Shown here: in pieces, positions 41,680 through 50,406 of the stretch
Numbering within the stretch: the stretch's first letter is position 1
Layout of the letters: the number at the start of each line of letters is the position of its first letter
Notes under the pieces: model-generated
The model's input: the letters and a program-made list of their open reading frames with translations, nothing else
Told to the model about the DNA's origin: nothing
Databases searched by the model: none
Program-made: the position numbers and the translations under genes
Assembly: GCF_001552195.1 (NCBI RefSeq)
Contig: NZ_BCQS01000019.1
Coordinates: 124,001 to 188,000 of the forward strand
DNA length: 64,000 nt
Origin: Actinomadura latina NBRC 106108
GTDB lineage: Bacteria; Actinomycetota; Actinomycetes; Streptosporangiales; Streptosporangiaceae
Direction: 5' to 3'

Positions 41680-43992
41680 ATGCGGGCTTTGATCGCACGG
41701 CGCGGCCCCGAGGCGCTGTTCGCCCTGGCCGGTGGCGGCCTGGTGGCGGGCGCCGCCGTCCGCTGGACGGCCGGGGCGGGCGCCGGTGACCTGATCTGGC
41801 TGCTGGTGACGGTGCTCGCGCTCGTCCCGGCGGTCTGGTGGGTCGCGGACGGGCTGCTGCACCGCCGGTTCGGCAGCGACGTGATCGCGGTGCTGGCGCT
41901 GGCGGGGACCGTCGCGGTCGGCGAGGCGCTCGCCGGCGCGGTGATCGCGGTGATGCTGACCGGCGGGCGGCTGCTGGAGGAGCGCGCGGGACGGCGGGCC
42001 CGCCGCGACCTCAGCGCGCTGCTGTCGCTGGCGCCCCGCGTCGCGCACCGCCGGACGGACGGCGGCGGCCTGGCCACCGTCGACGTCGCCGAGGTGCGTC
42101 CCGGCGACCGGCTGCTCGTCCGCCCGGGCGAGGTCGTGCCGGTCGACGGGCTGGTGGAGCGGGACACGGCCGTCCTGGACGAGTCCACGCTGACCGGCGA
42201 GCCGCTGCCGGTGGAGCATCCGGCGGGCGACGCGGTGCGCAGCGGCGCCGTCAACTCGGGGCGGCCGTTCGAGCTGCGCGCGACCAACGACGCCGGATCC
42301 AGCACCTACGCGGGGATCGTCCGGCTCGCCGAGGAGGCCGCGGCCGAGAGCGCGCCGTTCGTGCGGCTCGCCGACCGGTACTCGGCCCTGTTCATCCCGG
42401 TGACGCTGGTGCTGGCCGGCGCGGCGTGGCTGGCCGCCGGGGACCCGGTGCGGGCCGTGGCGGTGCTGGTCGTGGCCACGCCCTGCCCGCTGATCCTCGC
42501 CGCGCCGATCGCGTTCGCGTCCGGCCTGTCGCGCTGCGCGCGCCGCGGCGTGGTGGTGAAGGGCGGCGGCGCGCTGGAGCGGCTCGCCGGGGCGCGGGTG
42601 CTGCTGTTCGACAAGACCGGCACCGTCACGACCGGGCGTCCGGCGCTCGCCGAGATCATCCCCGCCGATCCCGCGCCGGCCGGCGATCCGCTGCAGCTCG
42701 CGGCCTCGCTCGACCAGGTGTCGCCGCACGTGCTGGCCTCCGCGATCGTGCGCGGCGCCCATGAGCGCGGGCTGCCGCTCGCCACGCCGTCGGACGTCGC
42801 CGAGACCGCCGGCCAGGGCGTCCGCGGCACCGTGGGCGGCCGCACGGTGAGCGTCGGGAAGGCGAGCTGGGCCGGGGAGGCCGCCCCCGCCTGGCTGGAC
42901 CGGGTGCGCAACCGGGCCGCCGCCCGCGGCGCGATCACCGTGTTCGCCGGGGTGGACGGGCGGGTCGCCGCCGTGCTGCTGCTGCGCGACCGCATCCGCC
43001 CGGACGCGCCGCGCACGTTCCGGCTGCTCCGGCGGGCCGGCATCGAACGCGCCGTGATGGTGACCGGCGACCGCGCGGACGTCGCGGATTCGATCGGCGA
43101 ACTCGTGGGCGCGGACGCCGTGCACGCCGGGCTGACCCCGGCCGAGAAGGTCGCGGTGGCCCGCGCGGAGAGCGAGCGGGCGGCGACCGTGATGGTCGGC
43201 GACGGCGTCAACGACGCGCCCGCGCTGGCGGCCGCCGGGGTCGGCGTGGCGCTCGGCGCCCGGGGCGCGACGGCGTCGTCCGAGGCGGCCGACGTGGTGA
43301 TCACCGTCGACCGGCTGGAACGGCTCGCCGAGACGCTCGCGATCGCGCGGCGGACCCGGTCGGTCGCGCGGCAGAGCGTCGTCTTCGGCATGGGCCTGTC
43401 GCTGGCGGCGATGGTCGCCGCGGCGTTCGGGCTGCTGACGCCGGCGGCGGGCGCGCTGCTCCAGGAGGGCATCGACGTCGCCGCGATCCTCGCCGCGCTG
43501 CGCGCGCTCGGCCCGGGCCGCGACCGGGAGCCGCGGCTGCGCGGCGACGCGGCCGAGCTGGTCCGGCGCCTGGACGAGGAGCACCGGATGCTGTGGCCGC
43601 GCATCGAACGGCTGCCCGTCCTGGCGGACACGATCGGCGCGTCCGGCGGCCGGGAGCGGGACGCGGCGCTGGACGCGCTGACGGGCTTCCTCACCGACCT
43701 CGCCGAGCACGAGCGCAAGGACGAGCGGCTGCTCTACCCGGCGGTCGCGCGGGCCCTCGGCGGCGCCGACCCGACCGGGGCGATGAGCCGCGGGCACACC
43801 GAGATCGCCGAGCTGACGCGGCGCATCGGCGCGCTCACCGCCGAGCTCCGGGCCGCGCCCGGCGCTCCGGAGCCGGTGCGCGATCTGCGCCGGACCGTCC
43901 AGGAGCTGTACGCGGTCCTGCGGCTGCATTTCGCGCAGGAGGAGGAGAACTACTTCGTCCTCGCCGACGTCCACGACTCCGCCGAGCGTTGA
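41680..43992 (+). CDS. P1B-type metal ATPase fused to a hemerythrin-like domain
   Basis: Residues 1-610 form a P1B metal-transporting ATPase: TPCPL in the transport helix (about 267-271), phosphorylation site DKTGT with Asp311, SPHVLA (the HP-loop variant) and GDGVNDAP near 506. The usual N-terminal metal-binding domain is absent. Residues about 630-770 are a hemerythrin HHE domain with EEHRMLW, EHERKDERLLYP, GHTEI and HFAQEEENY ligand segments, which binds a di-iron centre. The hemerythrin half could sense O2, NO or iron and gate the pump. ATG 41680 has a GAGG site; GTG 41644 is an alternative. It is divergent from usp. Confidence 0.88.
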   Translation: MRALIARRGPEALFALAGGGLVAGAAVRWTAGAGAGDLIWLLVTVLALVPAVWWVADGLLHRRFGSDVIAVLALAGTVAVGEALAGAVIAVMLTGGRLLEERAGRRARRDLSALLSLAPRVAHRRTDGGGLATVDVAEVRPGDRLLVRPGEVVPVDGLVERDTAVLDESTLTGEPLPVEHPAGDAVRSGAVNSGRPFELRATNDAGSSTYAGIVRLAEEAAAESAPFVRLADRYSALFIPVTLVLAGAAWLAAGDPVRAVAVLVVATPCPLILAAPIAFASGLSRCARRGVVVKGGGALERLAGARVLLFDKTGTVTTGRPALAEIIPADPAPAGDPLQLAASLDQVSPHVLASAIVRGAHERGLPLATPSDVAETAGQGVRGTVGGRTVSVGKASWAGEAAPAWLDRVRNRAAARGAITVFAGVDGRVAAVLLLRDRIRPDAPRTFRLLRRAGIERAVMVTGDRADVADSIGELVGADAVHAGLTPAEKVAVARAESERAATVMVGDGVNDAPALAAAGVGVALGARGATASSEAADVVITVDRLERLAETLAIARRTRSVARQSVVFGMGLSLAAMVAAAFGLLTPAAGALLQEGIDVAAILAALRALGPGRDREPRLRGDAAELVRRLDEEHRMLWPRIERLPVLADTIGASGGRERDAALDALTGFLTDLAEHERKDERLLYPAVARALGGADPTGAMSRGHTEIAELTRRIGALTAELRAAPGAPEPVRDLRRTVQELYAVLRLHFAQEEENYFVLADVHDSAER

Positions 43993-44017
43993 GGCACCGA
44001 CGTTCGGCGGTGGTGAC

Positions 44018-44031
44018 GGGACCTTGGTCAC
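44018..44031 (+). promoter_or_regulatory. DosR/OsdR-like box upstream of the deacetylase
   Basis: GGGACCTTGGTCAC is a GGGAC-N4-GTC site 57 nt before the deacetylase start, close to the ideal DosR-type palindrome. Confidence 0.6.
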
Positions 44032-44088
44032 TCCTGCGCGCGGGTGTGCGGGCGGACGCTGGAATCCCCACCGAAGGACGTGAGTCCG

Positions 44089-45702
44089 ATGCGAGGCTTC
44101 ACAGCGTTCTCGACGGCGGTGCTGCTCCCGGCGACCCTGGTGACCGCACCCGCCCTGCCCGCTCTGCCCGCTCTGCCCGCTCGGGCGGCGTTCTCCCCCA
44201 CGGCCCGCGCGGCGGCGACGGCAGAGGTCCCCACTTACACTCCCGGCGTCGCCGGATGGCCCAGCGGCAAGGGCTTCGACGTCGCCTACCGGGCCGCCAC
44301 CACCAACGTGCTGTACCGGCGGCTGGTCGACGGCGCCTGGTCCGCCCCGCTCAACGTGGCCGGACGCCTGATCGGCGGCCCGGCCGTCACCTTCGCCGCC
44401 GGCGACCCCCACGTGTACGGGCGCGGCGTCGACGGCAGGCTGTGGGAACGCGTCCGGGCCGGCGGCACCTGGCAGCCCTGGACCAAGGTCGACGACCTGC
44501 CCATCAGCACCTCGCCCGCCGCCGCCGGGCACCCCGACGGGCGCGTCGAGGTCTTCGTCCGCGACGCCGCCGACGGGCTGCAGACCAACACCTACACCCC
44601 CGGCACCGGCTGGAGCGGCTGGACGGCCATGGACATGACCGCCGACTCCGCACCCGCCGCCGCCGTGACCGGCACCGACACCGTCCGCGTCGCCGTCACC
44701 GGCCGCGACCACGCCGTCTGGACCCGCACCCGCACCGGCGCCACCTGGTCGGACTGGACATCCCTGGGCGCGAGCACCTACAGCACCCCCGGCATCGCCG
44801 CCGACCCCGCCACCGGCAAGACCTGGGTGTTCATCCGCGACGCCGGCACCCACCGGCTGCACGTGCGCGCCTACACCGGCACATGGGGCGACTGGCAGAC
44901 CATGGGCGGCCTCTACGTCGACGGGCCCGGCGCCGCGTCCGCCGGCGGCAAGACCGTATCGATCGGACGCGGCCGCGACGCCGCACGGTGGAGCCGCACC
45001 ATCACCGGCACCACCTGGACCACCGACGTGAAGGCCTGGACGCCCGGACCACCGCCCGGCGTGCCCTCCGCACTGCGCGGCAAGAACGTCACCAAGATCC
45101 CCACCACCTCCAAGGTCGCCGCACTGACCTTCGACTCCGCATGGGACGCCTCCGGAGTCTCCTCCATCCGCGCCACCCTGCAACGCCAGAACGTCCCGGC
45201 CACCTTCTTCCTGGTCGGCGACTTCACCCGCGGGTTCCCCGTCTACAGCAACCTGCTGGCCGGATCGGGGTTCCGGATCGGCAACCACAGCAACACCCAC
45301 CCCGACTTCACCAAGATCAGCGACACGACCGCCAAGACACAGGTCACCACCGCCCGCACCGCCATCTTCAACACCAACGGCGCACAGCCCGCACCGCTGT
45401 TCCGCTTCCCCTACGGCGCCTACACCGCCTCCGACGTCACCCTCCTCAACAGCCTGGGCTACGTCCCGGTCGGCTGGACCGTCGACTCGCTCGGCTGGCA
45501 GGGCACCACAGGCGGACAAACCGCCGACAAGGTCACCGCGCGGGTCCTGGCCGCCAAAACACCCGGGATGATCGTGCTGATGCACGTCGGCGCCAACCCC
45601 GACGACCACACCACACTGGACGCCGACGCGCTCCCCGCGATCATCACCGGCCTCCGCGCCGCCGGCTACACCTTCACCACCCTCGACGCCCTCATCCCCT
45701 GA
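44089..45702 (+). CDS. Secreted polysaccharide deacetylase (CE4) with N-terminal lectin-like propeller
   Basis: The protein (about 537 residues) has a signal peptide (1-28). Residues 50-325 contain about five repeats of roughly 48 residues with paired Trp motifs (WSGW, WSDW, WGDW, WQPW), as in PLL-type beta-propeller lectins. Residues 335-537 are a CE4 deacetylase: TFDSAWD (catalytic and metal Asp), HSNTH (metal His pair), RFPYG and the LMH motif, all intact. It should remove acetyl groups from cell-wall or capsular polysaccharide outside the cell. ATG 44089 follows a DosR-like box by 57 nt. It ends 3 nt before the giant fusion gene, with which it is co-transcribed. Confidence 0.9.
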   Translation: MRGFTAFSTAVLLPATLVTAPALPALPALPARAAFSPTARAAATAEVPTYTPGVAGWPSGKGFDVAYRAATTNVLYRRLVDGAWSAPLNVAGRLIGGPAVTFAAGDPHVYGRGVDGRLWERVRAGGTWQPWTKVDDLPISTSPAAAGHPDGRVEVFVRDAADGLQTNTYTPGTGWSGWTAMDMTADSAPAAAVTGTDTVRVAVTGRDHAVWTRTRTGATWSDWTSLGASTYSTPGIAADPATGKTWVFIRDAGTHRLHVRAYTGTWGDWQTMGGLYVDGPGAASAGGKTVSIGRGRDAARWSRTITGTTWTTDVKAWTPGPPPGVPSALRGKNVTKIPTTSKVAALTFDSAWDASGVSSIRATLQRQNVPATFFLVGDFTRGFPVYSNLLAGSGFRIGNHSNTHPDFTKISDTTAKTQVTTARTAIFNTNGAQPAPLFRFPYGAYTASDVTLLNSLGYVPVGWTVDSLGWQGTTGGQTADKVTARVLAAKTPGMIVLMHVGANPDDHTTLDADALPAIITGLRAAGYTFTTLDALIP

Positions 45703-45705
45703 CCG

Positions 45706-48700
45706 GTGGGCACGCAGACCACCCACAGCGGCCCCACCGACCCGCCCACCGGGGGCCGCCGGGCAAGACCGGGACGCGGCCGGACCCGGCTCGGCCGCGT
45801 CCTCGCCCTGCTCACCGTCGCCGCGATCTTCGGCAAAGTGCTACCCGACCTCGTCGACCTGGAACAGGTCACCGCCATCCTGCGGACACGAGTACACGCC
45901 ACAGACCTGGCCCTGCCGGCCGCGTTCACCGGCCTGTCGATACTGCTGTCGGCCCTCGGCCTCAGCGCCGCACTACCCGGACTGCGGCTCGCACCCGCCT
46001 CCGCGATCAACGTGGTCACCACCGCCCTCTCCTACGCCCTGCCCGGCGGAGGCGCCGCCGGCGCGGCGCTGAACGTCACGATGTCCCGGGACCTCGGATT
46101 CCGGACGGCTCCGATCGCGCTGCAGGTACTGGTCACGGGCATCTGGAGCCTCGTCGCCCGGCTGACGCTGCCGCTGCTCGCGCTCGGGCTGCTCGCCATG
46201 GCGTCGGACGTCCCGCCCGGAGTGCGCGGCGCGGGCGCCCTCGGGCTGGCGCTGGCCGCCGTCCTCATCGTGCTGACCGTGGTCATGCTGCGGAGCGACC
46301 GTGCGGCGCCGGCGATCGCGGCCGGCCTCCTCCGGGCCGCGCGGCCCGTCGCGCGGCTGCTGCACCGCCGGATCACCGACCGCACCGGTGACGTCGGACG
46401 GTTCCAGGGCGAGGCCCGCGAGCTGATCCGCGCCCGCTGGCCGGCGCTGACGCTGTCGGCCGTCGGCTACCACGTCTGCGTGTTCGCGGTGCTGTACGTG
46501 TCGCTGCAGGCGGCGGGCGTGTCCCGGGTCGGGGTGCTGGAGGCGTTCACCGTCTACACGGTGGCTCGGCAGGTGACCGCCGTCCCGCTCACGCCCGGCA
46601 GCGCGGGCGTCCTCGAACTCGCGCTGATCGGCGGGCTCGACCTCACCGGCGCGGACCTGCCCGCCGCCACGGCCGGCGTCCTGCTGTTCCGCTTCTTCAC
46701 CTACCTGCTCTACCTTCCGGCGGGCGGCGCGGTCTGGGCGTGGTGGCGGTGGCGCCGCCCGCGGGTCGCCGCGCGCCCGCACGAAGCCGTGTTCCGCCAC
46801 CCGATGGACGCCGTCCGGCTGGTGCTCGCGCTGGCCGTGCTGACGGCGCTGGTCGCGGTGAGCCGGGGCGTGCCCGGCTGGGACACCGACCTGTTCCGGC
46901 TGGTGAACGACCTCCCGGACGCCGTCGAGCTGCCGCTGTGGCTGCTGATGCAGGCCGGCTGGGTCGGCGCGGTCGCCGTCGCGGCGGCGGCCGCCGCGGC
47001 CTTCCGCAGGTTCCGGTTCGCCGGCACGCTCGCCGCGGCCGGAACGCTCGCGTGGGAGCTCGCCAAGGTCGTCAAGGACGTGTCGGGACGCCCGCGCCCC
47101 GCCGCGCTGCTCGACGGCGTCGCCCTCCGAGCCGACGCGACGCCCTTCGGCACGGGTTTCGTCGCCGGTCACACCGCGGTCGCCGCGGCCCTGGTCACGG
47201 TGGCCGGCGCCTACCTCCCCCGCCCGTACCGGCGGATCCTGTGGGGCGTGGTCGCCGCCGTCGGCGCGGCCAGGGTGTACCTGGGGGCGCATTTCCCGGT
47301 GGACGTGCTCGGCGGCGCCGCCCTGGGCTGGGCCGTGGGCGCGGCGGCGCTCCTCGTCATCGGAACGCCCGCGCACCGCCCCAGGCTCGCCGCGATACGC
47401 CAGACGCTCACCCGCCACGGGTTCGCGGTCACGGACGTGCGGGCGGTGCCCGGCGACCTGAGGCACGCCGCCCCCTACGCCGTGACGACGTCCGCCGGGC
47501 GGCTCTTCGTGAAGGTCATCGGACGCGATCAGCGCGACGCCGACGTCCTCCACCGGCTCGGCCGGCTGTGGCGGCGCAGGCCGGGCGAGCCGCCGTTCGC
47601 CACCGCGAAGCACCTGGCCGAGCACGAGGGCTACCTGCTCATGCGCGCCCGCCGGGCGGGCGCGCGGGTACCGGCCGTCCGGTTCGTGGCGGAGGCCGGT
47701 CCGGGCAGCTGGGCCCTGGTCATGGAGCACATCGACGCGCGTCCGCTCGGCGAGGCCGACGCGCTCCCCCAGGAGGCGCTGGACGACCTGTGGCGGCAGT
47801 GCGCGGCGCTGCGGCGCGACCGCATCGCCCACCGCGACCTCCAGCCCGGCAACGTCCTGATCGACCGGCGGGGGCGCCCGTGGATCACCGGCTGGGGACG
47901 AGCGGAGACCGACACCGCACCGGCACTGCTCGACGAGGACGCGGCCCGGCTGATCGCGATGACCTCCGCGGCCACCACCCGCGACCGGGCGATGGCCGCC
48001 GCCCTGAACGCCGCCGGCCCGGCAGTGCCCGCCCGGCCCGCGGCCATCCCACGGCACCGCCGCGCGCCCGCTCTCACCGGCCCGTTCCCGCCGGACGCGC
48101 CCGCGACCGCACGGCACCCCGGCGACGTGATCCGCCTCGCCGCCGGGCTCGCGATCTGCCTCTCGCTCGCCGTCTTCGCGGCGGACGGGTTCCTGCTGCG
48201 CCCCGAGATCGACGTCTTCCGGCTCATCAACGATCTGCCCGGCTGGCTGATCCGGCCGGTCGACGTCGTGATGCAGGCCGGCGCGCTCGGCGCCGCCGGG
48301 GCGACCGCGGCGGCGGCCCTCGCCGTCCGCCGGGTCCGGCTCGCCGTCGACCTGGCCCTCGCCGGCTCTCTGGCCTGGCTGCTCGCCAAGCTGGTCAAGG
48401 ACGTCGCCGACCGCGGGCGCCCCGGCGCGCTGCTGTCGGAGGTCGTCCTGCGCGGCGCGCACGAGGGCGGGCTCGGCTTCGTCTCCGGCCACGCGGCCGT
48501 GGCCGCCGCCCTCGCCACCGTGGCCGCCGCGCACGTACGCCGCCCGGTCCGGTGGGCGCTGTGGGCGGTCGCCGTCGCCGTCCCGCTGAGCCGCGTCTAC
48601 GTCGGCGCCCACTTCCCGCTCGACGTCGTCGCCGGGGCGGCCCTCGGCTGGGCGGTCGGCGGCGCCGTGCACCTCGCGCGCGGCACGCCCGACCACGTCC

Positions 48701-50406
48701 CGGCGCCGGCGCAGGTCGCCGCCGGTCTCGCCCGCTGCGGCCTGCCCTCCGCCGCGGTGGAGCCGGTCCGGGCGGACGCCCGCGGCTCGGTCCCCTTCGC
48801 CGCCCGCGCCCCCGGCGGGCGCACCGCCTTCGTCAAGGCGCTCGGCCGCGACCAGCGCGACGCCGACCTGATGTTCAAGGCGGCCCGCTTCCTCCTCTAC
48901 CGCGAGGTCGAGGACGAGACTCCGATGGCGAGCCCCAAACGCCAGGTCGAGCACGAGGCGTACATGCTGATGCGCGCGGCCGCCGCGGGCGCGCGCGTCC
49001 CGGCCGTCATCGGCGTGGCACCCGCCGGGTCCGGCACCTGGATCCTCGCGGAGGAGACCGTCGACACCGACGGCCGGCCCCTGCGCTCGCTGGACGACGC
49101 CGCCCTCCGCCGCCTGTGGGGCGAGGTCGCCAAGCTCCACGCGGCACGGATCGCGCACCGCGACCTGCGCCTGGCCAATGTGCTCGTCGACACCGGCGGC
49201 GATCCCGTGCTCGTCGACTTCGGCTTCGCCGAGGACGCCGCGAGCGACGGGAGGCTGGCCCAGGACGTGGCCGAACTCCTGGTCTCCACGGCACTCGTGA
49301 CCGGCCCCCGGCGGTCCGTCGACGCGGCCGTGGACGTCCTCGGGCCGGCCGCCGCCGAGGCCGCCGTCCCCTATGTGCAGCCGCTGGCGCTGGCGCGGTC
49401 CACCCGGCTGAAACTGCGGGACGCCCCCGGCCTCCTGGACGAGATCCGAACCGCGCTGACCCGTGCGGGCGCCACCCGCGCCACCACGCCCCGCCCCCTG
49501 TCGCGGATCCCGTCGCGCCCCTGGGTCCTGCTGCTGCTCGTCGCCGCCGGGTACGCCGTCTACCACGGCCTCATCGGCGTCACTGGCCTGCACTCCCCCA
49601 TGGCGGTCCTCGCGGACGCCCGCGTCCGGTGGCTCGTCCTGGCGGTGCTGCTCGTGGCGGCGTCCTACGCGGCGGGCGCGCTCGCCCTGATCGGCGCCTC
49701 CCGGCGCGGCCTGGCGTTCGGGCGCACGCTCCTGCGGCAGGTCGCGGCGTCCTATGCCTCGCGCCAGCGGCCGGCGGGCCGGGGCGGCGGCGCCGTCCTC
49801 GGCGCCTACCTCCGCGAGCACGGGGCCGGGCCGAACGAGGCCGCCGAGACCGTCGCCCTCACCCGGCTGACCGGCGCGTTCGTGCACCTGGCGGCGCTGG
49901 GCCTCGCCCTGGCGTCGGCGCTGCTGGACGGCCGGGAGTCGTTCGACGCGCCGCCCTGGTCGCGGACCCTGGTGGCGGCCGTCGCGGGCGCGGCCGCTCT
50001 CGGCGCGGTCCTGCTGTGGCGCCGCCGGGCCGAGGTCGTCCCGCCGCTGCGGGCCGCCGCGGCGGGACTCCCCCGGCTCGCGCACCGCCCCCGGCACCTC
50101 GTCGCGCTGCTCGCCGGCACCTCCGCCGTCACCACCTGCTCGGTGCTGGCCTTCCTGGCGGTGTGCCACGCGATGAACGTGCCGCTACCCGCCGCCACCC
50201 TGGCCGCGCTCTACCTGCTGCTCATCCCGCTGCGCCTCCTCGGCCCCCTCCCCGGCGGCCTGGGCGTCGTCGAACCCGTCCTCGTGCTGGCCCTGGCCAC
50301 CCTCGGGACGGGACCGACCGAGGCCGTCCTGACCGTGCTGGCCTACCGGGTCCTGAGCTTCTGGCTTCCGCTGCTCCCCGGCGCCGCGGCCTTCAGTCGC
50401 CGGTGA
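45706..50406 (+). CDS. Six-module fusion: YbhN/UPF0104-PAP2-kinase-PAP2-kinase-YbhN/UPF0104
   Basis: The 1566-residue protein has a mirror-like domain order. Residues 1-345 and 1265-1566 are multi-span flippase-like (UPF0104/LPG-synthase TM) domains. Two PAP2 phosphatase domains follow one another in the middle: the first with K-x6-RP near 456, AGHT near 487 and R-x5-H-x3-D near 523-533; the second with SGHA near 926 and SRVYVGAHFPLD near 961-972. After each comes a protein/lipid kinase-like domain: HRDLQPGN near 708 with a degenerate ITGWG in place of DFG, then HRDLRLAN near 1150 with intact DFG near 1171. It probably moves and modifies a polyprenyl or glycerol phospholipid. It starts at GTG 3 nt after the deacetylase gene. 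Confidence 0.82.
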   Translation: MGTQTTHSGPTDPPTGGRRARPGRGRTRLGRVLALLTVAAIFGKVLPDLVDLEQVTAILRTRVHATDLALPAAFTGLSILLSALGLSAALPGLRLAPASAINVVTTALSYALPGGGAAGAALNVTMSRDLGFRTAPIALQVLVTGIWSLVARLTLPLLALGLLAMASDVPPGVRGAGALGLALAAVLIVLTVVMLRSDRAAPAIAAGLLRAARPVARLLHRRITDRTGDVGRFQGEARELIRARWPALTLSAVGYHVCVFAVLYVSLQAAGVSRVGVLEAFTVYTVARQVTAVPLTPGSAGVLELALIGGLDLTGADLPAATAGVLLFRFFTYLLYLPAGGAVWAWWRWRRPRVAARPHEAVFRHPMDAVRLVLALAVLTALVAVSRGVPGWDTDLFRLVNDLPDAVELPLWLLMQAGWVGAVAVAAAAAAAFRRFRFAGTLAAAGTLAWELAKVVKDVSGRPRPAALLDGVALRADATPFGTGFVAGHTAVAAALVTVAGAYLPRPYRRILWGVVAAVGAARVYLGAHFPVDVLGGAALGWAVGAAALLVIGTPAHRPRLAAIRQTLTRHGFAVTDVRAVPGDLRHAAPYAVTTSAGRLFVKVIGRDQRDADVLHRLGRLWRRRPGEPPFATAKHLAEHEGYLLMRARRAGARVPAVRFVAEAGPGSWALVMEHIDARPLGEADALPQEALDDLWRQCAALRRDRIAHRDLQPGNVLIDRRGRPWITGWGRAETDTAPALLDEDAARLIAMTSAATTRDRAMAAALNAAGPAVPARPAAIPRHRRAPALTGPFPPDAPATARHPGDVIRLAAGLAICLSLAVFAADGFLLRPEIDVFRLINDLPGWLIRPVDVVMQAGALGAAGATAAAALAVRRVRLAVDLALAGSLAWLLAKLVKDVADRGRPGALLSEVVLRGAHEGGLGFVSGHAAVAAALATVAAAHVRRPVRWALWAVAVAVPLSRVYVGAHFPLDVVAGAALGWAVGGAVHLARGTPDHVPAPAQVAAGLARCGLPSAAVEPVRADARGSVPFAARAPGGRTAFVKALGRDQRDADLMFKAARFLLYREVEDETPMASPKRQVEHEAYMLMRAAAAGARVPAVIGVAPAGSGTWILAEETVDTDGRPLRSLDDAALRRLWGEVAKLHAARIAHRDLRLANVLVDTGGDPVLVDFGFAEDAASDGRLAQDVAELLVSTALVTGPRRSVDAAVDVLGPAAAEAAVPYVQPLALARSTRLKLRDAPGLLDEIRTALTRAGATRATTPRPLSRIPSRPWVLLLLVAAGYAVYHGLIGVTGLHSPMAVLADARVRWLVLAVLLVAASYAAGALALIGASRRGLAFGRTLLRQVAASYASRQRPAGRGGGAVLGAYLREHGAGPNEAAETVALTRLTGAFVHLAALGLALASALLDGRESFDAPPWSRTLVAAVAGAAALGAVLLWRRRAEVVPPLRAAAAGLPRLAHRPRHLVALLAGTSAVTTCSVLAFLAVCHAMNVPLPAATLAALYLLLIPLRLLGPLPGGLGVVEPVLVLALATLGTGPTEAVLTVLAYRVLSFWLPLLPGAAAFSRR

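Noticed and set aside
45973..50169. A minus-strand open frame of about 1,400 codons opposite the giant fusion gene, and similar long frames opposite other genes (for example 24757-28038, 41452-45726, 54602-58975)
   Set aside because: Their translations are Arg/Gly/Pro-rich with no recognisable domain, and the opposite strand encodes intact protein families. High GC makes such antisense frames stay open by chance.
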